A DNA stretch of 64,000 bases from CAWACP01 sp963780655 (lineage in GTDB: Bacteria; Acidobacteriota; Terriglobia; Bryobacterales; Bryobacteraceae). The notes under the pieces are model-generated. The model ran no database searches and had not been told where the DNA came from. It saw only the letters and a list, made by a program, of their open reading frames with translations. This document shows positions 40,429-48,791 of this stretch, piece by piece. The translations under genes were made by a program, and so were the position numbers. Every line of letters starts with the position of its first letter. Within the stretch, counting starts at the first letter, position 1. The stretch covers positions 1 to 64,000 of the forward strand of contig CAWACP010000013.1 in NCBI GenBank assembly GCA_963780655.1, written 5' to 3'.

Positions 40429-41971
40429 AATGCCACAAACTTTTCGAATGGTCATTTCTTGTGCCTGGCGTAGCGCTCGCCTGTGCCCCAAACTGCTCTG
40501 GGATAAGACTTACGTTTTCGGCGTGGCAGGCTGGCTTGTTGGAGGAAGCACAACATTCTTTCAAAATGCCGCTGTGCCTCCTCCGGACTGCTGGCCGAAC
40601 TGATTTTGGAGCGAAGGACTGGACGATTCTTGCAGCTCGGCTGAAAGCGTAACTCCGGGCCGGCCGTTCGCTTTGTTGGGCAGCCAGACAAATGAGGGCC
40701 CGCACCAGATTGTAGGCCGCGATAGCCATGTCGATCTCTTTGGCCACCATCTCGGGAGTGGCACAACCGAGTTGCTCCATCCGCAACTGGCTCTTCAGCG
40801 TTCGCAGATCCGTCTCGATATACCAGCGCTGCCCGTACAATTTCAGAATCTGTTTTACCGGCTCTGAAACAGTGGTGAACAGGGCCAGCAGAAAGGGCTT
40901 GCCTCCGTTATCCGGCTGCACCTGGCGCACAATCAGACGGCCCCGCACACAAGCGTCGGGCGGCAGATCGGGATGCCCTTTGCGTTCGTGCGGGCTGGGC
41001 GTCCACTCTATCTCACAGTCGATCCCACTTTTCAGGTTTTTACCGAACAGTCTGCTGGCCCGCGCCGTGGTCAATCGCAGCAACACCGGATAGCCCTTTT
41101 CCGTTGCTGCCCAGGCTACCGAGAACACCCCAAAATTGCTGTCCCCGATCACAGTGGCCCCGGCGGGCAAGCGAGCAATGCTTGTTTCCAGAAGTTGCTG
41201 TTCGCTCACCGCCTCCGGCCCGTACATGGGTCCCCATTCGGGCCGCATCGCCAGTCCGGTTTCTAACTCGTGCGCCACCAGCACCCGGATCACCGGCCAG
41301 TGGCTTTCGCCATGCTGGTTGGAACTCGGTGGAAAGCGTTTGGTCAACGCCGGACCACAGGCCAGGCGCATCGAACTTCCATCCAGAACGAAGGCGCGCC
41401 GGGACACGGCAACGCTGCCCGAAGCCATACGCGCCAGCAACTGCTCGAAAATCCGATCACAGCTCTGTTCCAACACCGTCAACGGCATCCTTTGCCGCGC
41501 CTGATTATACGCTGCCGTATTGCCGGAGACAGGCTTGCCGGACTGTTGCCACGCGCGTACGCGTTTACAGGGGTTCGGCCAGAAGCAGGCCGGCAAAGCC
41601 TGCAGCAGGTCAACAACTGCTGCATCCAGCGGCGCAGCACCCTGCAGCCGTTGCCAGATCAGCAGCCACATCACCACCAGCGGGCAATAGACGGAATTGC
41701 GGAACCTGCTCTTGGCCTGATCACAGGCCGCCCCGACGAAACTGGCCGGAAGAAGTTCCTGAAAAAGAGAAAGAACCCCGGAGACCGGCAGTTCAGCAGA
41801 TCGCGGAGAGCGTGTGGACGTGCGGCCGCTGACTGTTCTGTGCGGTAGCTCGTGTGGTCATCTGAAACCAGGATACAGCCAATTCCAAACAAGTCAACTT
41901 AAATTTGTTTTATTCGGATTATGGGACTCCCTGCCGCTCCAGCAACCCCGCCCGGAAAAGTTTGCAGCATT
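40429..41971 (-). mobile_element. IS4-family insertion sequence, 1,543 bp, inside a palindromic repeat
   Basis: Ends are defined by imperfect inverted repeats, AATGCCACAAACTTTTC at 40429-40445 and AATGCTGCAAACTTTTC read inward from 41971 (15 of 17 identical), flanked by an exact 13-bp duplication. The duplicated 13 bp is the centre of a GCAGGCTTTTAGCCTGC palindrome of the dispersed family, so the element split that repeat. It carries one transposase gene, frameshifted. Confidence 0.85.
40452..41861 (-). pseudogene. IS4-family DDE transposase, frameshifted
   Basis: ATG at 41861 reads MTTRATAQNSQRPHVHTLSA; an indel near 41810 leads into SAELPVSGVLSLFQELLPAS, then FRNSVYCPLVVMWLLIWQRL. The DDE core is intact: Asp in AFVLDGSSMRL, Asp in ATVIGDSNFGVFSVAW, and Glu in YGQRWYIETDLRTLKSQLRM (the YREK-type region of IS4). 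A second indel near 40610 separates the true C-terminus, SSPEEAQRHFERMLCFLQQA and GTGERYARHKK, stop at 40452. The uncorrected frame instead runs off the IS end, with its stop made of IS and target bases. Probably inactive as sequenced. Confidence 0.8.
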
Positions 41972-41984
41972 AGGCTTTTAGCCT
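41972..41984. repeat. Target-site duplication, right copy
   Basis: AGGCTTTTAGCCT, identical to 40416-40428. The M13 peptidase gene ends 4 bp further on, at 41988. Confidence 0.8.
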
Positions 41985-41987
41985 GCA

Positions 41988-44039
41988 TTACCACACCCGG
42001 CAAGCCGGCGCGGCCACCATGGGCTGCCCTACCTTGCAGGAGAACGCCTTGCGGAACTCGGGGAAGTTCCGGAGCACGCCATTGACTCGATCCTGTGGCG
42101 GGGAGTGGGGGTCCACCTGGGTCAGCAGGCGCGCAAACTCGCCGGTCTGCTTCTCGCACCAGATCTGGCCGTAGGCGATGAAGTACTGCTGCTCGGTCGT
42201 GTAGCCGTCGATGGGCGCCAGTTGCCTGCCGTTCAGCAGGTCCATCAGCGCCATGAACGCCAGTCTGATGCCGCCGTTATCGGCAGTGTTCTCGCCCAGC
42301 GTCAGTTTCCCGTTCACGTGCACGTCATCGACGGCTTTGAAACTCGAGTACTCGTCGATGAAGCACTGCGCCCGTTTCTCGAATGCCTCGGCGTCCGCCT
42401 TCGTCCACCATTCGCGCAGATTGCCCTGCCCGTCGTACTTACGCCCCTCGTCGTCGAAACCGTGAGTCAGCTCATGCCCCATCACAGCGCCGATGCCGCC
42501 ATAATTCACCGCGTCATTGGCGGCGTTGCTGTAAAACGGCGGCTGCAGAATGCCGGCGGGGAAGTTGATGCTGTTTTCGAGCGGCTCGTAATATGCGTTC
42601 ACCGTGGGCGGCGTCATCTCCCATTCCCGGCGATCCACCGGCTGGCCGATCTTGCGCAATTCCCGATGCACTTCGAATTCGGCGGCCCGCTTCGAATTGC
42701 CGACAAAATCGCCGCGCACGATGGTGACGGTGGAATAATCGCGCCACTTGTCCGGATAACCGATCTTGTTCGTAACGGCGGCCAGCTTGATCAGCGCCTG
42801 TTTCTTCGTCTCCGGCGTCATCCAGGTGAGCGATTGCAGATCGGCATTCATGGCCTTCTCAATCTCGCGGATCATTTTCAGCGTCCGTTCCTTGCCGCCG
42901 GGGCCGAACGTCTCCTGAACGTATTTCTGGCCGAGGGCAAACCCGAGTTGGCTGTCGCTGAGCGACACGCACCGTTTCCAGCGGGGCCGCAGCTCCTTCG
43001 CGCCGGTCAGGGCCTTGCCGTAGAATGCAAAATTCGCGTCCACGAACGGCGGCGAGAGCAACGCCGCGTTGGCGTGGATCACGTGCCACTTCAGATAGGT
43101 CTTCAGGTCGTCAAGACTCGTATCCACCATTGCCGTTTCCAGCGCCCGGAAGAAGTTCGGCACATCCACATTCAGAGTGTCGAACTTCGGCGCGCCGACG
43201 CCGTTGAAGTAAGCCGGCCAGTCGAAGAACGGGCAGAGCGAGGTCAGCTCGTGGACAGTCATCTTGTGATACAGGTTCAGGGGATCGCGGCGTTCAACGC
43301 GGCCGAGCGCGCCTTTGGCCAGCTTCGTTTCAAAGGTCAGGATCGCCGCGGCATGGGCGGCAGCTGCTTCCGGCGCATCGCCCGTCAGCGCGAACATGGC
43401 TGCCACATGTTCCACGTACTGCTTCCGCAGCGTCACGGACGCTTGATCGGCTTTCAGGTAGTAATCGCGGTCGGGCAGCCCGAGCCCGCCCTGATCCGCA
43501 TCGCCGATCTCCATGGTCGAGTTCTTCGGATCGGGCGTTGAGCTGAACGCAAAGAAAGCGTTCACGCCCTCGCGGTGGTCCTTCACCAGCTCGGCCTCGA
43601 TCGCGTGCTTGTCGCTCAGAGCGTCGATTCGCGCAAGATCCGGCTTGATCGGCTGGTCGCCCCGGGCGTCAATCGCCTTCTCATCCATGCACGCGTAATA
43701 GTAATCGCCGATCTTCTGCTCGACGGGCGTGCGGTTCGGGGCGTCCACCTCGGCCTTCTCCAGAATGCCGCGCAGAATGGTCTCGTTGCGCTGCTGAAGC
43801 TCGGAGAAGCGTCCCCACGCCGGCTGGTCGGGTGGAATCGCGTTATTCGCAAGCCATGTCCCGCAGGCGTATTGATAGAAATCTGCGCACGGATCGGCGG
43901 TTTTGTCGATAGCGGAAAGATCGATGCCGGAACCGCCGGCGGATGAGGGAGCAACGGAGCCGTGTGCGGCGGTGGTCTGCGCAACAGCACAGGCGGCCAG
44001 CGCCACGGCCAGGGTGATAATCAATCTGGTACTGCGCAC
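41988..44039 (-). CDS. M13 family metallopeptidase (neprilysin/PepO type)
   Basis: Secreted zinc peptidase. GTG at 44039 opens VRSTRLIITLAVALAACAVA, a signal peptide (possibly a lipoprotein, as LAAC resembles a lipobox); the upstream frame lacks a signal. M13 N-terminal domain: KTADPCADFYQYACGTWLAN and FSELQQRNETILRGILEKAE. Catalytic domain: NAYYEPLENSINFPAGILQP, GGIGAVMGHELTHGFDDEGR (HExxH zinc site) and LTLGENTADNGGIRLAFMAL (third zinc ligand Glu). It ends CRVW, the M13 terminus. 683 residues, normal size. It cleaves oligopeptides in the periplasm. Divergent from the thiamine-binding gene, 34 bp away. Confidence 0.93.
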   Translation of the reverse strand: MRSTRLIITLAVALAACAVAQTTAAHGSVAPSSAGGSGIDLSAIDKTADPCADFYQYACGTWLANNAIPPDQPAWGRFSELQQRNETILRGILEKAEVDAPNRTPVEQKIGDYYYACMDEKAIDARGDQPIKPDLARIDALSDKHAIEAELVKDHREGVNAFFAFSSTPDPKNSTMEIGDADQGGLGLPDRDYYLKADQASVTLRKQYVEHVAAMFALTGDAPEAAAAHAAAILTFETKLAKGALGRVERRDPLNLYHKMTVHELTSLCPFFDWPAYFNGVGAPKFDTLNVDVPNFFRALETAMVDTSLDDLKTYLKWHVIHANAALLSPPFVDANFAFYGKALTGAKELRPRWKRCVSLSDSQLGFALGQKYVQETFGPGGKERTLKMIREIEKAMNADLQSLTWMTPETKKQALIKLAAVTNKIGYPDKWRDYSTVTIVRGDFVGNSKRAAEFEVHRELRKIGQPVDRREWEMTPPTVNAYYEPLENSINFPAGILQPPFYSNAANDAVNYGGIGAVMGHELTHGFDDEGRKYDGQGNLREWWTKADAEAFEKRAQCFIDEYSSFKAVDDVHVNGKLTLGENTADNGGIRLAFMALMDLLNGRQLAPIDGYTTEQQYFIAYGQIWCEKQTGEFARLLTQVDPHSPPQDRVNGVLRNFPEFRKAFSCKVGQPMVAAPACRVW

Positions 44040-44073
44040 GCTTCCAGTATGCCTCCGGGAGGGGCAAGTTGTT

Positions 44074-44376
44074 ATGCACGTAATCGCGGACGTCTGCATC
44101 ATTCCTCTGGGGATTGGCGTGTCGGTTTCCCGCGAGGTGGCCGTATGCGAGCGCGTCTTCACCGAAGCCGGACTGCATACCCGGCTGCACGCCTACGGCA
44201 CCAACGTCGAAGGCGAGTGGGACGCCGTGTTCGCCGCAGTGAAGCGCTGTCACGAGGCGTTGCACGAAATGGGGGTTCCGCGCATTTCCACCAGCATGCG
44301 TTTCGGCACGCGCACCGACCGCGCGCAGACGATGGACGACAAGGTCCGCAGCGTCGAGGAGAAGTTGAACGGCTGA
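44074..44376 (+). CDS. Thiamine-binding protein, MTH1187/YkoF family
   Basis: 100-residue protein, ATG 44074 with GGGAGGGG upstream. IPLGIGVSVSREVAVCERVF and YGTNVEGEWDAVFAAVKRCH are family hallmarks, followed by ALHEMGVPRISTSMRFGTRT. It ends SVEEKLNG. MTH1187-like proteins bind thiamine-type ligands and form tetramers. No thiamine genes are nearby and no THI box is visible upstream. Confidence 0.8.
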   Translation: MHVIADVCIIPLGIGVSVSREVAVCERVFTEAGLHTRLHAYGTNVEGEWDAVFAAVKRCHEALHEMGVPRISTSMRFGTRTDRAQTMDDKVRSVEEKLNG

Positions 44377-44414
44377 CATGGGCCGCTGTGGGCTTCAGCC
44401 CACGGTCCGGGCAG

Positions 44415-44505
44415 CGCTCCACCACGGTGCATCAACAGTTTACGGCAACAGTGGCGTAGGCCTTTGGCCGGCCTTTGGCCTGCGCAGTTACTTTTTCAGC
44501 ACCGT
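44415..44505. repeat. Partial second copy of the 129-bp MITE-like element
   Basis: Matches 11,855-11,934 from GCTCCACCACGGTGCATC to the right inverted repeat TTACTTTTTCAGCACCGT (44488-44505). The left end is missing; in its place is a GTGGGCTTCAGCCCAC hairpin (44390-44405) related to the compound palindrome at 14070. GGCCTTTGGCC is duplicated in this copy. Confidence 0.65.
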
Positions 44506-44610
44506 CTGAAATGAAGCGTGCGCCACAAACACACGTCAGCGTGTCTGGTTTAAAGTCTCGGCACTGTCCAGAAACCTCCCCCAACGAGGATCGGCGCGGC
44601 CGCTTACGTG

Positions 44611-45027
44611 TTACTCGCCTCCGGTGCGCGCGCCCGCGCCGGCGAGTTCGGTTTCCGGCACGGCCTGGGGATCGGTTTCCCACAAGTAGATCTCGTTGCC
44701 GTCGGGATCGAGCAGATGAGCAAAATTGCCGGCCTTGTCTTTGATGACGGAGCCGGCGATCTTCACGCCCTTCTCGCTCAGCCGCTTCAGCACGCCTTCG
44801 ATCGGCTCATCCACTTCCAGGCCCAGCATCATCGCCCCTTTGGTTCCCGGAGCGGGGTACTTCGGTGACGCCGGGTGCAGGCCGATAGTGAGAGATTTCC
44901 CGGCCTCCACCGTCGCCCAGCTATTGCCGAAGCGGTTGGTGAGCCTGAGCCCTAACACTTCCGTGTAAAACGCGACTGCGCGGTCCATGTCGGACACGAA
45001 TACGGTTGCATTGCCTCCGCTGATCAT
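44611..45027 (-). CDS. VOC family protein (glyoxalase/dioxygenase fold)
   Basis: 138 residues, ATG 45027. NATVFVSDMDRAVAFYTEVL and GLRLTNRFGNSWATVEAGK form the first beta-alpha-beta-beta-beta unit; MMLGLEVDEPIEGVLKRLSE and HLLDPDGNEIYLWE form the second, with the usual metal-ligand Glu near the end. Such single VOC proteins range from glyoxalases to resistance proteins, and the substrate is unknown. Ends in an Ala/Gly-rich tail. Confidence 0.82.
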   Translation of the reverse strand: MISGGNATVFVSDMDRAVAFYTEVLGLRLTNRFGNSWATVEAGKSLTIGLHPASPKYPAPGTKGAMMLGLEVDEPIEGVLKRLSEKGVKIAGSVIKDKAGNFAHLLDPDGNEIYLWETDPQAVPETELAGAGARTGGE

Positions 45028-45096
45028 TGAGTTCTGCCTCCCAGCCTATATTCGCCGAATCGCTCTAAAATGGAAAGCGCCACCGGAGGGCGCCAC

Positions 45097-45480
45097 TTGC
45101 CGCACACCCGCGAGTTTTTCGTTCCGGTCATCGTTCTGGACCGCGCTTCAGAGATTCCGTTGCATCGCCAGATCTATCGGCAGATTGCCGAGGCGATTCG
45201 GGACGGAGCTGCCGGCGAGCACGCAAGGTTGCCCTCAACGCGATTCATGGCGCAGCTCTTGCGCGTATCCCGAAACACCGTGCTTGCGGCTTACGACGAA
45301 CTGGCGGCGAACGATTTGATTCGCGGAGAGCGGGGCGCCGGAATGCGCGTGCGCGGAACCGGGGCCCGACATGCCAGGGCATCCCTGGGGCTGAGGCGCG
45401 CGATTCGAGCGGCGCACTACCCCGCGCGAGCGGTTGCGCTTGCCGATGGGGATGGGAACCCGCTCTACGTCAATTATTGA
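45097..45480 (+). CDS. GntR-family transcriptional regulator lacking its effector domain
   Basis: Winged-helix regulator. The TTG at 45097 is preferred since GGAGGGC precedes it by about 8 bp; an ATG at 45070 is possible. The HTH has IPLHRQIYRQIAEAIRDGAA, RLPSTRFMAQLLRVSRNTVL and AYDELAANDLIRGERGAGMR, the GntR/MocR pattern. The aminotransferase-like part of MocR proteins is absent: only about 40 residues follow, ending GNPLYVNY. It could be a short stand-alone form or a truncated regulator. Its stop overlaps the stop of the hydrolase on the other strand. Confidence 0.75.
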   Translation: MPHTREFFVPVIVLDRASEIPLHRQIYRQIAEAIRDGAAGEHARLPSTRFMAQLLRVSRNTVLAAYDELAANDLIRGERGAGMRVRGTGARHARASLGLRRAIRAAHYPARAVALADGDGNPLYVNY

Positions 45481-46471
45481 CGCGCCGACGCACTGAGCCG
45501 ACCACCTGGCGAACCGCCCGGACGATCGACGCCGGTTCTTCTGCGTGCACATCGAGAATGAGATGGCCGTCGGTGGAGAGTGCGGCAAGAGGCTGCACCT
45601 GCTGAAACCAGTAAGCGTTGAGGTCGTCGGTGACCTTCGCGTACTCGGGACCGGGTGGCCGGAACGGCGTGGCGTCCGTCAACACGTACATAGGCCGATT
45701 GCCGAAATCTCCTGACGCGCGTACCTCCGCCATGCTTCGATCGAGATTGCACCCCTCGCCCTCCGTTCGCGCAGTTCCGGGATTGTTTGAGAGGAAATAC
45801 AGCTCTCGTTGTTCATCGGGCGCCAGATTCGCGATGCCGAATGGCCGGCCGGCTCCCGGATTCCCAAACAGCCGCAGCACGCCAACACGCAACATCGCCG
45901 GACCGACGACGTCGCAGCCTGCCTTCTGCAGGAGCGGCGGTAGGGACCCGAGCGCGCCCTTCATGTACGGGGGCTCATGGGCAAGTACGTCGGGATCGGA
46001 CGGGTGGATCAGGACTGCGCCGGCCACCTCGCCCGGGTAGAGTCCGTTATACACGCGGACATGGAAAGCGCCCGCCGTCGCGCCCACAAGCACGTACGGC
46101 GGTGGGATAGCCGCGGCGCGCAGGAGCGCATGAAGATCACTGGCGATGGCCTGGAATGTCCGCGGCCCGGGCGCTGGATCGCTCCATCCGTAACCCGCCC
46201 GATCGTACCAGCAGGCGCGGCTGAACTTCGCGGTTTCCCGTTGGATGTCGATCCAGCTATAGCCGGCTGTATGGCCTGCGCTCTCGAAGATGACCGCCGG
46301 ATATCCGTCGCCGGAGCAAAAGAGGTTGAGCGTGCGTCCTCCGATATCGACCGAACGCCCGATTTGCGGATACTTCTTTCGATCCCCGATTTCGCCGATG
46401 CGCTCATAGACGAAGCCGGCAAGCATCAGCGCCACAAGCAACAGAGCCGCGCCTTTGAGGAACCGCCGCAT
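45470..46471 (-). CDS. Alpha/beta hydrolase with Thr at the nucleophile position
   Basis: 333 residues; MRRFLKGAALLLVALMLAGF is a signal peptide or membrane anchor. The fold shows VIFESAGHTAGYSWIDIQRE, ACWYDRAGYGWSDPAPGPRT and DLHALLRAAAIPPPYVLVGA. The nucleophile elbow, normally GxSxG, reads VGATAGAFHVRVYNGLYPGE, so Thr replaces Ser. The loop Asp region (YVLTDATPFRPPGP) and His (STDGHLILDVHAEEP) are in place. Thr may still work as a nucleophile or the protein may be non-catalytic. The small membrane-protein gene upstream ends 3 bp before its start, so they are probably one operon. Confidence 0.75.
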   Translation of the reverse strand: MRRFLKGAALLLVALMLAGFVYERIGEIGDRKKYPQIGRSVDIGGRTLNLFCSGDGYPAVIFESAGHTAGYSWIDIQRETAKFSRACWYDRAGYGWSDPAPGPRTFQAIASDLHALLRAAAIPPPYVLVGATAGAFHVRVYNGLYPGEVAGAVLIHPSDPDVLAHEPPYMKGALGSLPPLLQKAGCDVVGPAMLRVGVLRLFGNPGAGRPFGIANLAPDEQRELYFLSNNPGTARTEGEGCNLDRSMAEVRASGDFGNRPMYVLTDATPFRPPGPEYAKVTDDLNAYWFQQVQPLAALSTDGHLILDVHAEEPASIVRAVRQVVGSVRRRVNN

Positions 46472-46474
46472 ACG

Positions 46475-46873
46475 TCAGGAGCATCGAGCGGCCAGAAACT
46501 TCGCCACCCATATGGAGGCTGCTGTCACCAGCAGCACGAGCACCCCGGCAGACCAAACGATCAGTTGCATGAGCAGCCGCATCTCCGGGACGCCCCCGGC
46601 AACAGGAGCGGTTCCCGGTTCGCCGACGGGTCTCAGCATCAGCCAAACCAGCCCGCCGGCCATCATTTCCAGACATGCGGCAGAGATAGCCGGCGCCACC
46701 ATCCAGGCGCCGCGGCGCAGCATCCATTGGCGCATCGCCGAAACGAGGCAATCGCGCAGCAGAGCGCCGCGGGATTCAGCCGATTCGTCGAATATGCACA
46801 GCATCCGGGCCGTGTAACTTCTGCGGAATTCGCGCGGGTGCAACCGCAGCAAAGATTTGTAGACGGTCCGCAT
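46475..46873 (-). CDS. Small membrane protein of unknown function
   Basis: 132 residues from ATG 46873: MRTVYKSLLRLHPREFRRSY, then TARMLCIFDESAESRGALLR, a pattern common to short acidobacterial membrane proteins that accompany permeases. Two membrane segments follow: VAPAISAACLEMMAGGLVWL and LMQLIVWSAGVLVLLVTAAS. The C-terminus is WVAKFLAARCS. It sits 3 bp upstream of the alpha/beta hydrolase. No function is known. Confidence 0.6.
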   Translation of the reverse strand: MRTVYKSLLRLHPREFRRSYTARMLCIFDESAESRGALLRDCLVSAMRQWMLRRGAWMVAPAISAACLEMMAGGLVWLMLRPVGEPGTAPVAGGVPEMRLLMQLIVWSAGVLVLLVTAASIWVAKFLAARCS

Positions 46874-47154
46874 TGCCGGCTTCGCAGCAGGCTCCAGCTC
46901 GGATTCCAATATAACGGTTTCCGAGTCGTTCGTCCGTGTGGAGCAGGATATTATCCGATGCGGCGAGCCAGCCGCCATCGCGCGCGTAGTACCAGACAAA
47001 GAACGCTTCGTTGTGCTGCCGCGGCTTGTTCATTTGTCCGTTGGGGCTGAGGCGCCTGCGCTCGCTGGTCATCTGCGCAACGCCGTCGCTGCATTATGAC
47101 GTGTTATCCGACCCGCGACTCCGGGTGACGCTGTCGGGTTCGGCATCATCGGTG
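46874..47154. other. Intergenic stretch without a recognised gene
   Basis: About 280 bp between the membrane protein and the serine hydrolase. Short minus-strand frames exist (for example NEAFFVWYYARDGGWLAASD) but I find no start, family or continuity. Confidence 0.4.
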
Positions 47155-48429
47155 CTACTCGATCACCGCCTGCGACACAGCATTGTCGAAATCATACTGA
47201 CGGGCGCGACCCGGTACGCTTACAAACAGGACCGCCACGATCTGTTCTTTGCGATTCACCCACCAGTAAGTTCCGAATGCGCCGTCCCATCCATAGCTTC
47301 CGTTGGGCTTGCGCATGCGCGCGTCTACCGCGTTCAGGACGACTTCGCCGCCCAGCCCGAAGCCGACGCCCTTCGGGGGACGCCCGATCTGTCCCATGAA
47401 AAGATTTCCGACGTTGTTGCTCATCATCAGATCTACCGTCCACGGACTCAGAATTCGTTTGCCGTCCAACTGTCCGCCGTTGCAGAGCATCTGCGCGAAA
47501 CGGTAGTAGTCTCCTGCCGTCGAGACCAGCCCGCCTGCGCCGGAGAAATACGAAGGCGTGCCGATCACCAAAGGATGTTCGGGCTTCCGCAGTCCCGTTT
47601 CGGTTTTCGTGTAAACGGTCGCCACCCGCGATTCGTCCTTCTCGGGAACGTTGAAGAACGTGTCGTGCATTGCCAGCGGCTCAAACAGCCGGGTGCGCAG
47701 GAACTGATCGAACGGCATCCCGGATACGATCTCCACGATCCGTCCCAACGTGTCGAAGCCCGCCAGTCCGCTGTAACGCCACTGTGTGCCTGGCTGGAAA
47801 TCGAGTGCCAGCGAGCCGAGGCGCGGGATGAAATCGGCGAGAGTGTCGGTCGGTTTGCGCTCCTTCATCAGCTTCGTGAATTCGTCATTGCCAATGCCTC
47901 CGCTGGCCAGGCCCGAGGTGTGAGTCAGGAGATCGATAATCTCGATCTCGCGGTCCGCCGCAATCGTTGTAATCTTTCCGGCGGATGGCGGACGGTCGGC
48001 CATGGGTTCCGGCTGCCGAGTGTCTTCCACCGCCACGCGTGGAGCTTTAAACTCCGGAATGTATTTCGAGACCGGATCCGTGAGCTTCAGCTTTCCGTCC
48101 TCGAGCAGCATCAGCACGGCCGCCGCCGTCACTGGCTTGGAAGAGGAGGCAAGCCGGAAGAGCGTGTCCATGGTCATCGGCTTCTTCGAATCGAGGTCCA
48201 TCAATCCACACGCGTCGTGCTGCACTATGCGGCCGCGCCGCGCGACGATTGTCACCGCGCCCGAAATCTCCTGGGCCTCGGTGTGGCGCATTACCATCTC
48301 GTGAATACGCTGCAGCCGTTCGCTGGAAAAGCCTACGTCTTCGGGTTTTTCACCCGGAAGTGATGCGGCGCGAAGCGGTATGAGGAGTATTGCCAGGGCT
48401 GCCGCGGCCAAGAACCGGATTCGAGTCAT
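47155..48429 (-). CDS. Serine hydrolase, class C beta-lactamase/esterase family
   Basis: Exported enzyme of 424 residues. ATG at 48429 starts a signal peptide (MTRIRFLAAAALAILLIPLR); an upstream open frame is ignored. SxxK is in TLFRLASSSKPVTAAAVLML, and the Tyr motif is in WRYSGLAGFDTLGRIVEIVS (YSG where YxN is classical). EIIDLLTHTSGLASGG, LFEPLAMHDTFFNVPEKDES and the C-terminal SYGWDGAFGTYWWVNRKEQI, with the family's third-motif region, are all present. Such proteins are mostly esterases or peptidases acting on D-amino-acid peptides rather than true beta-lactamases. Confidence 0.88.
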   Translation of the reverse strand: MTRIRFLAAAALAILLIPLRAASLPGEKPEDVGFSSERLQRIHEMVMRHTEAQEISGAVTIVARRGRIVQHDACGLMDLDSKKPMTMDTLFRLASSSKPVTAAAVLMLLEDGKLKLTDPVSKYIPEFKAPRVAVEDTRQPEPMADRPPSAGKITTIAADREIEIIDLLTHTSGLASGGIGNDEFTKLMKERKPTDTLADFIPRLGSLALDFQPGTQWRYSGLAGFDTLGRIVEIVSGMPFDQFLRTRLFEPLAMHDTFFNVPEKDESRVATVYTKTETGLRKPEHPLVIGTPSYFSGAGGLVSTAGDYYRFAQMLCNGGQLDGKRILSPWTVDLMMSNNVGNLFMGQIGRPPKGVGFGLGGEVVLNAVDARMRKPNGSYGWDGAFGTYWWVNRKEQIVAVLFVSVPGRARQYDFDNAVSQAVIE

Positions 48430-48791
48430 CAACCATTCCTCCTGATCGGGTGCGCGATTCGGGAGTTCGTTGAATAAGGATTGTTCAAACAAGCTCCTCA
48501 GTGACCAGAGGATACTCCTGCCTCAACGGTCACGCAAATGTCGGAACACTTCCCCTCCCGAGCCGGCGATCCTGGTCGCGAGTTGTGAGCACACTGGTGG
48601 TCTCTTCGCTCGCCGGCGATTTTCGTGCGCTCGACCTTCGCTCCAAAGAACCCAGGCCACCGCCGATACCGTGTGGCCATAGCGATTCACGCGGCAAAAT
48701 CCGTACCTGTTATCCAGCACCACATCCATCCAGCCGTCGATCGGCACTCGGGCCGAATGGGAGCCGGTTGAGCCCTTGTTGTCGGGATGCT
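48430..48791. other. Intergenic region, no gene recognised
   Basis: 362 bp between the serine hydrolase and the GH20 gene. Short open frames on both strands lack recognisable features. The promoter of the serine hydrolase should be in the right-hand part of the first 100 bp. Confidence 0.4.

Noticed and set aside
40427..41861. Programmed frameshift in the IS4 transposase
   Set aside because: The two frame changes are at different places and lack slippery heptamers with a following structure; IS4 elements normally have one frame.
42105..43541. 478-codon plus-strand frame opposite the M13 peptidase
   Set aside because: Antisense shadow; the peptidase on the other strand has all catalytic motifs.
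47011..48363. 450-codon plus-strand frame opposite the serine hydrolase
   Set aside because: Antisense shadow; no family features.
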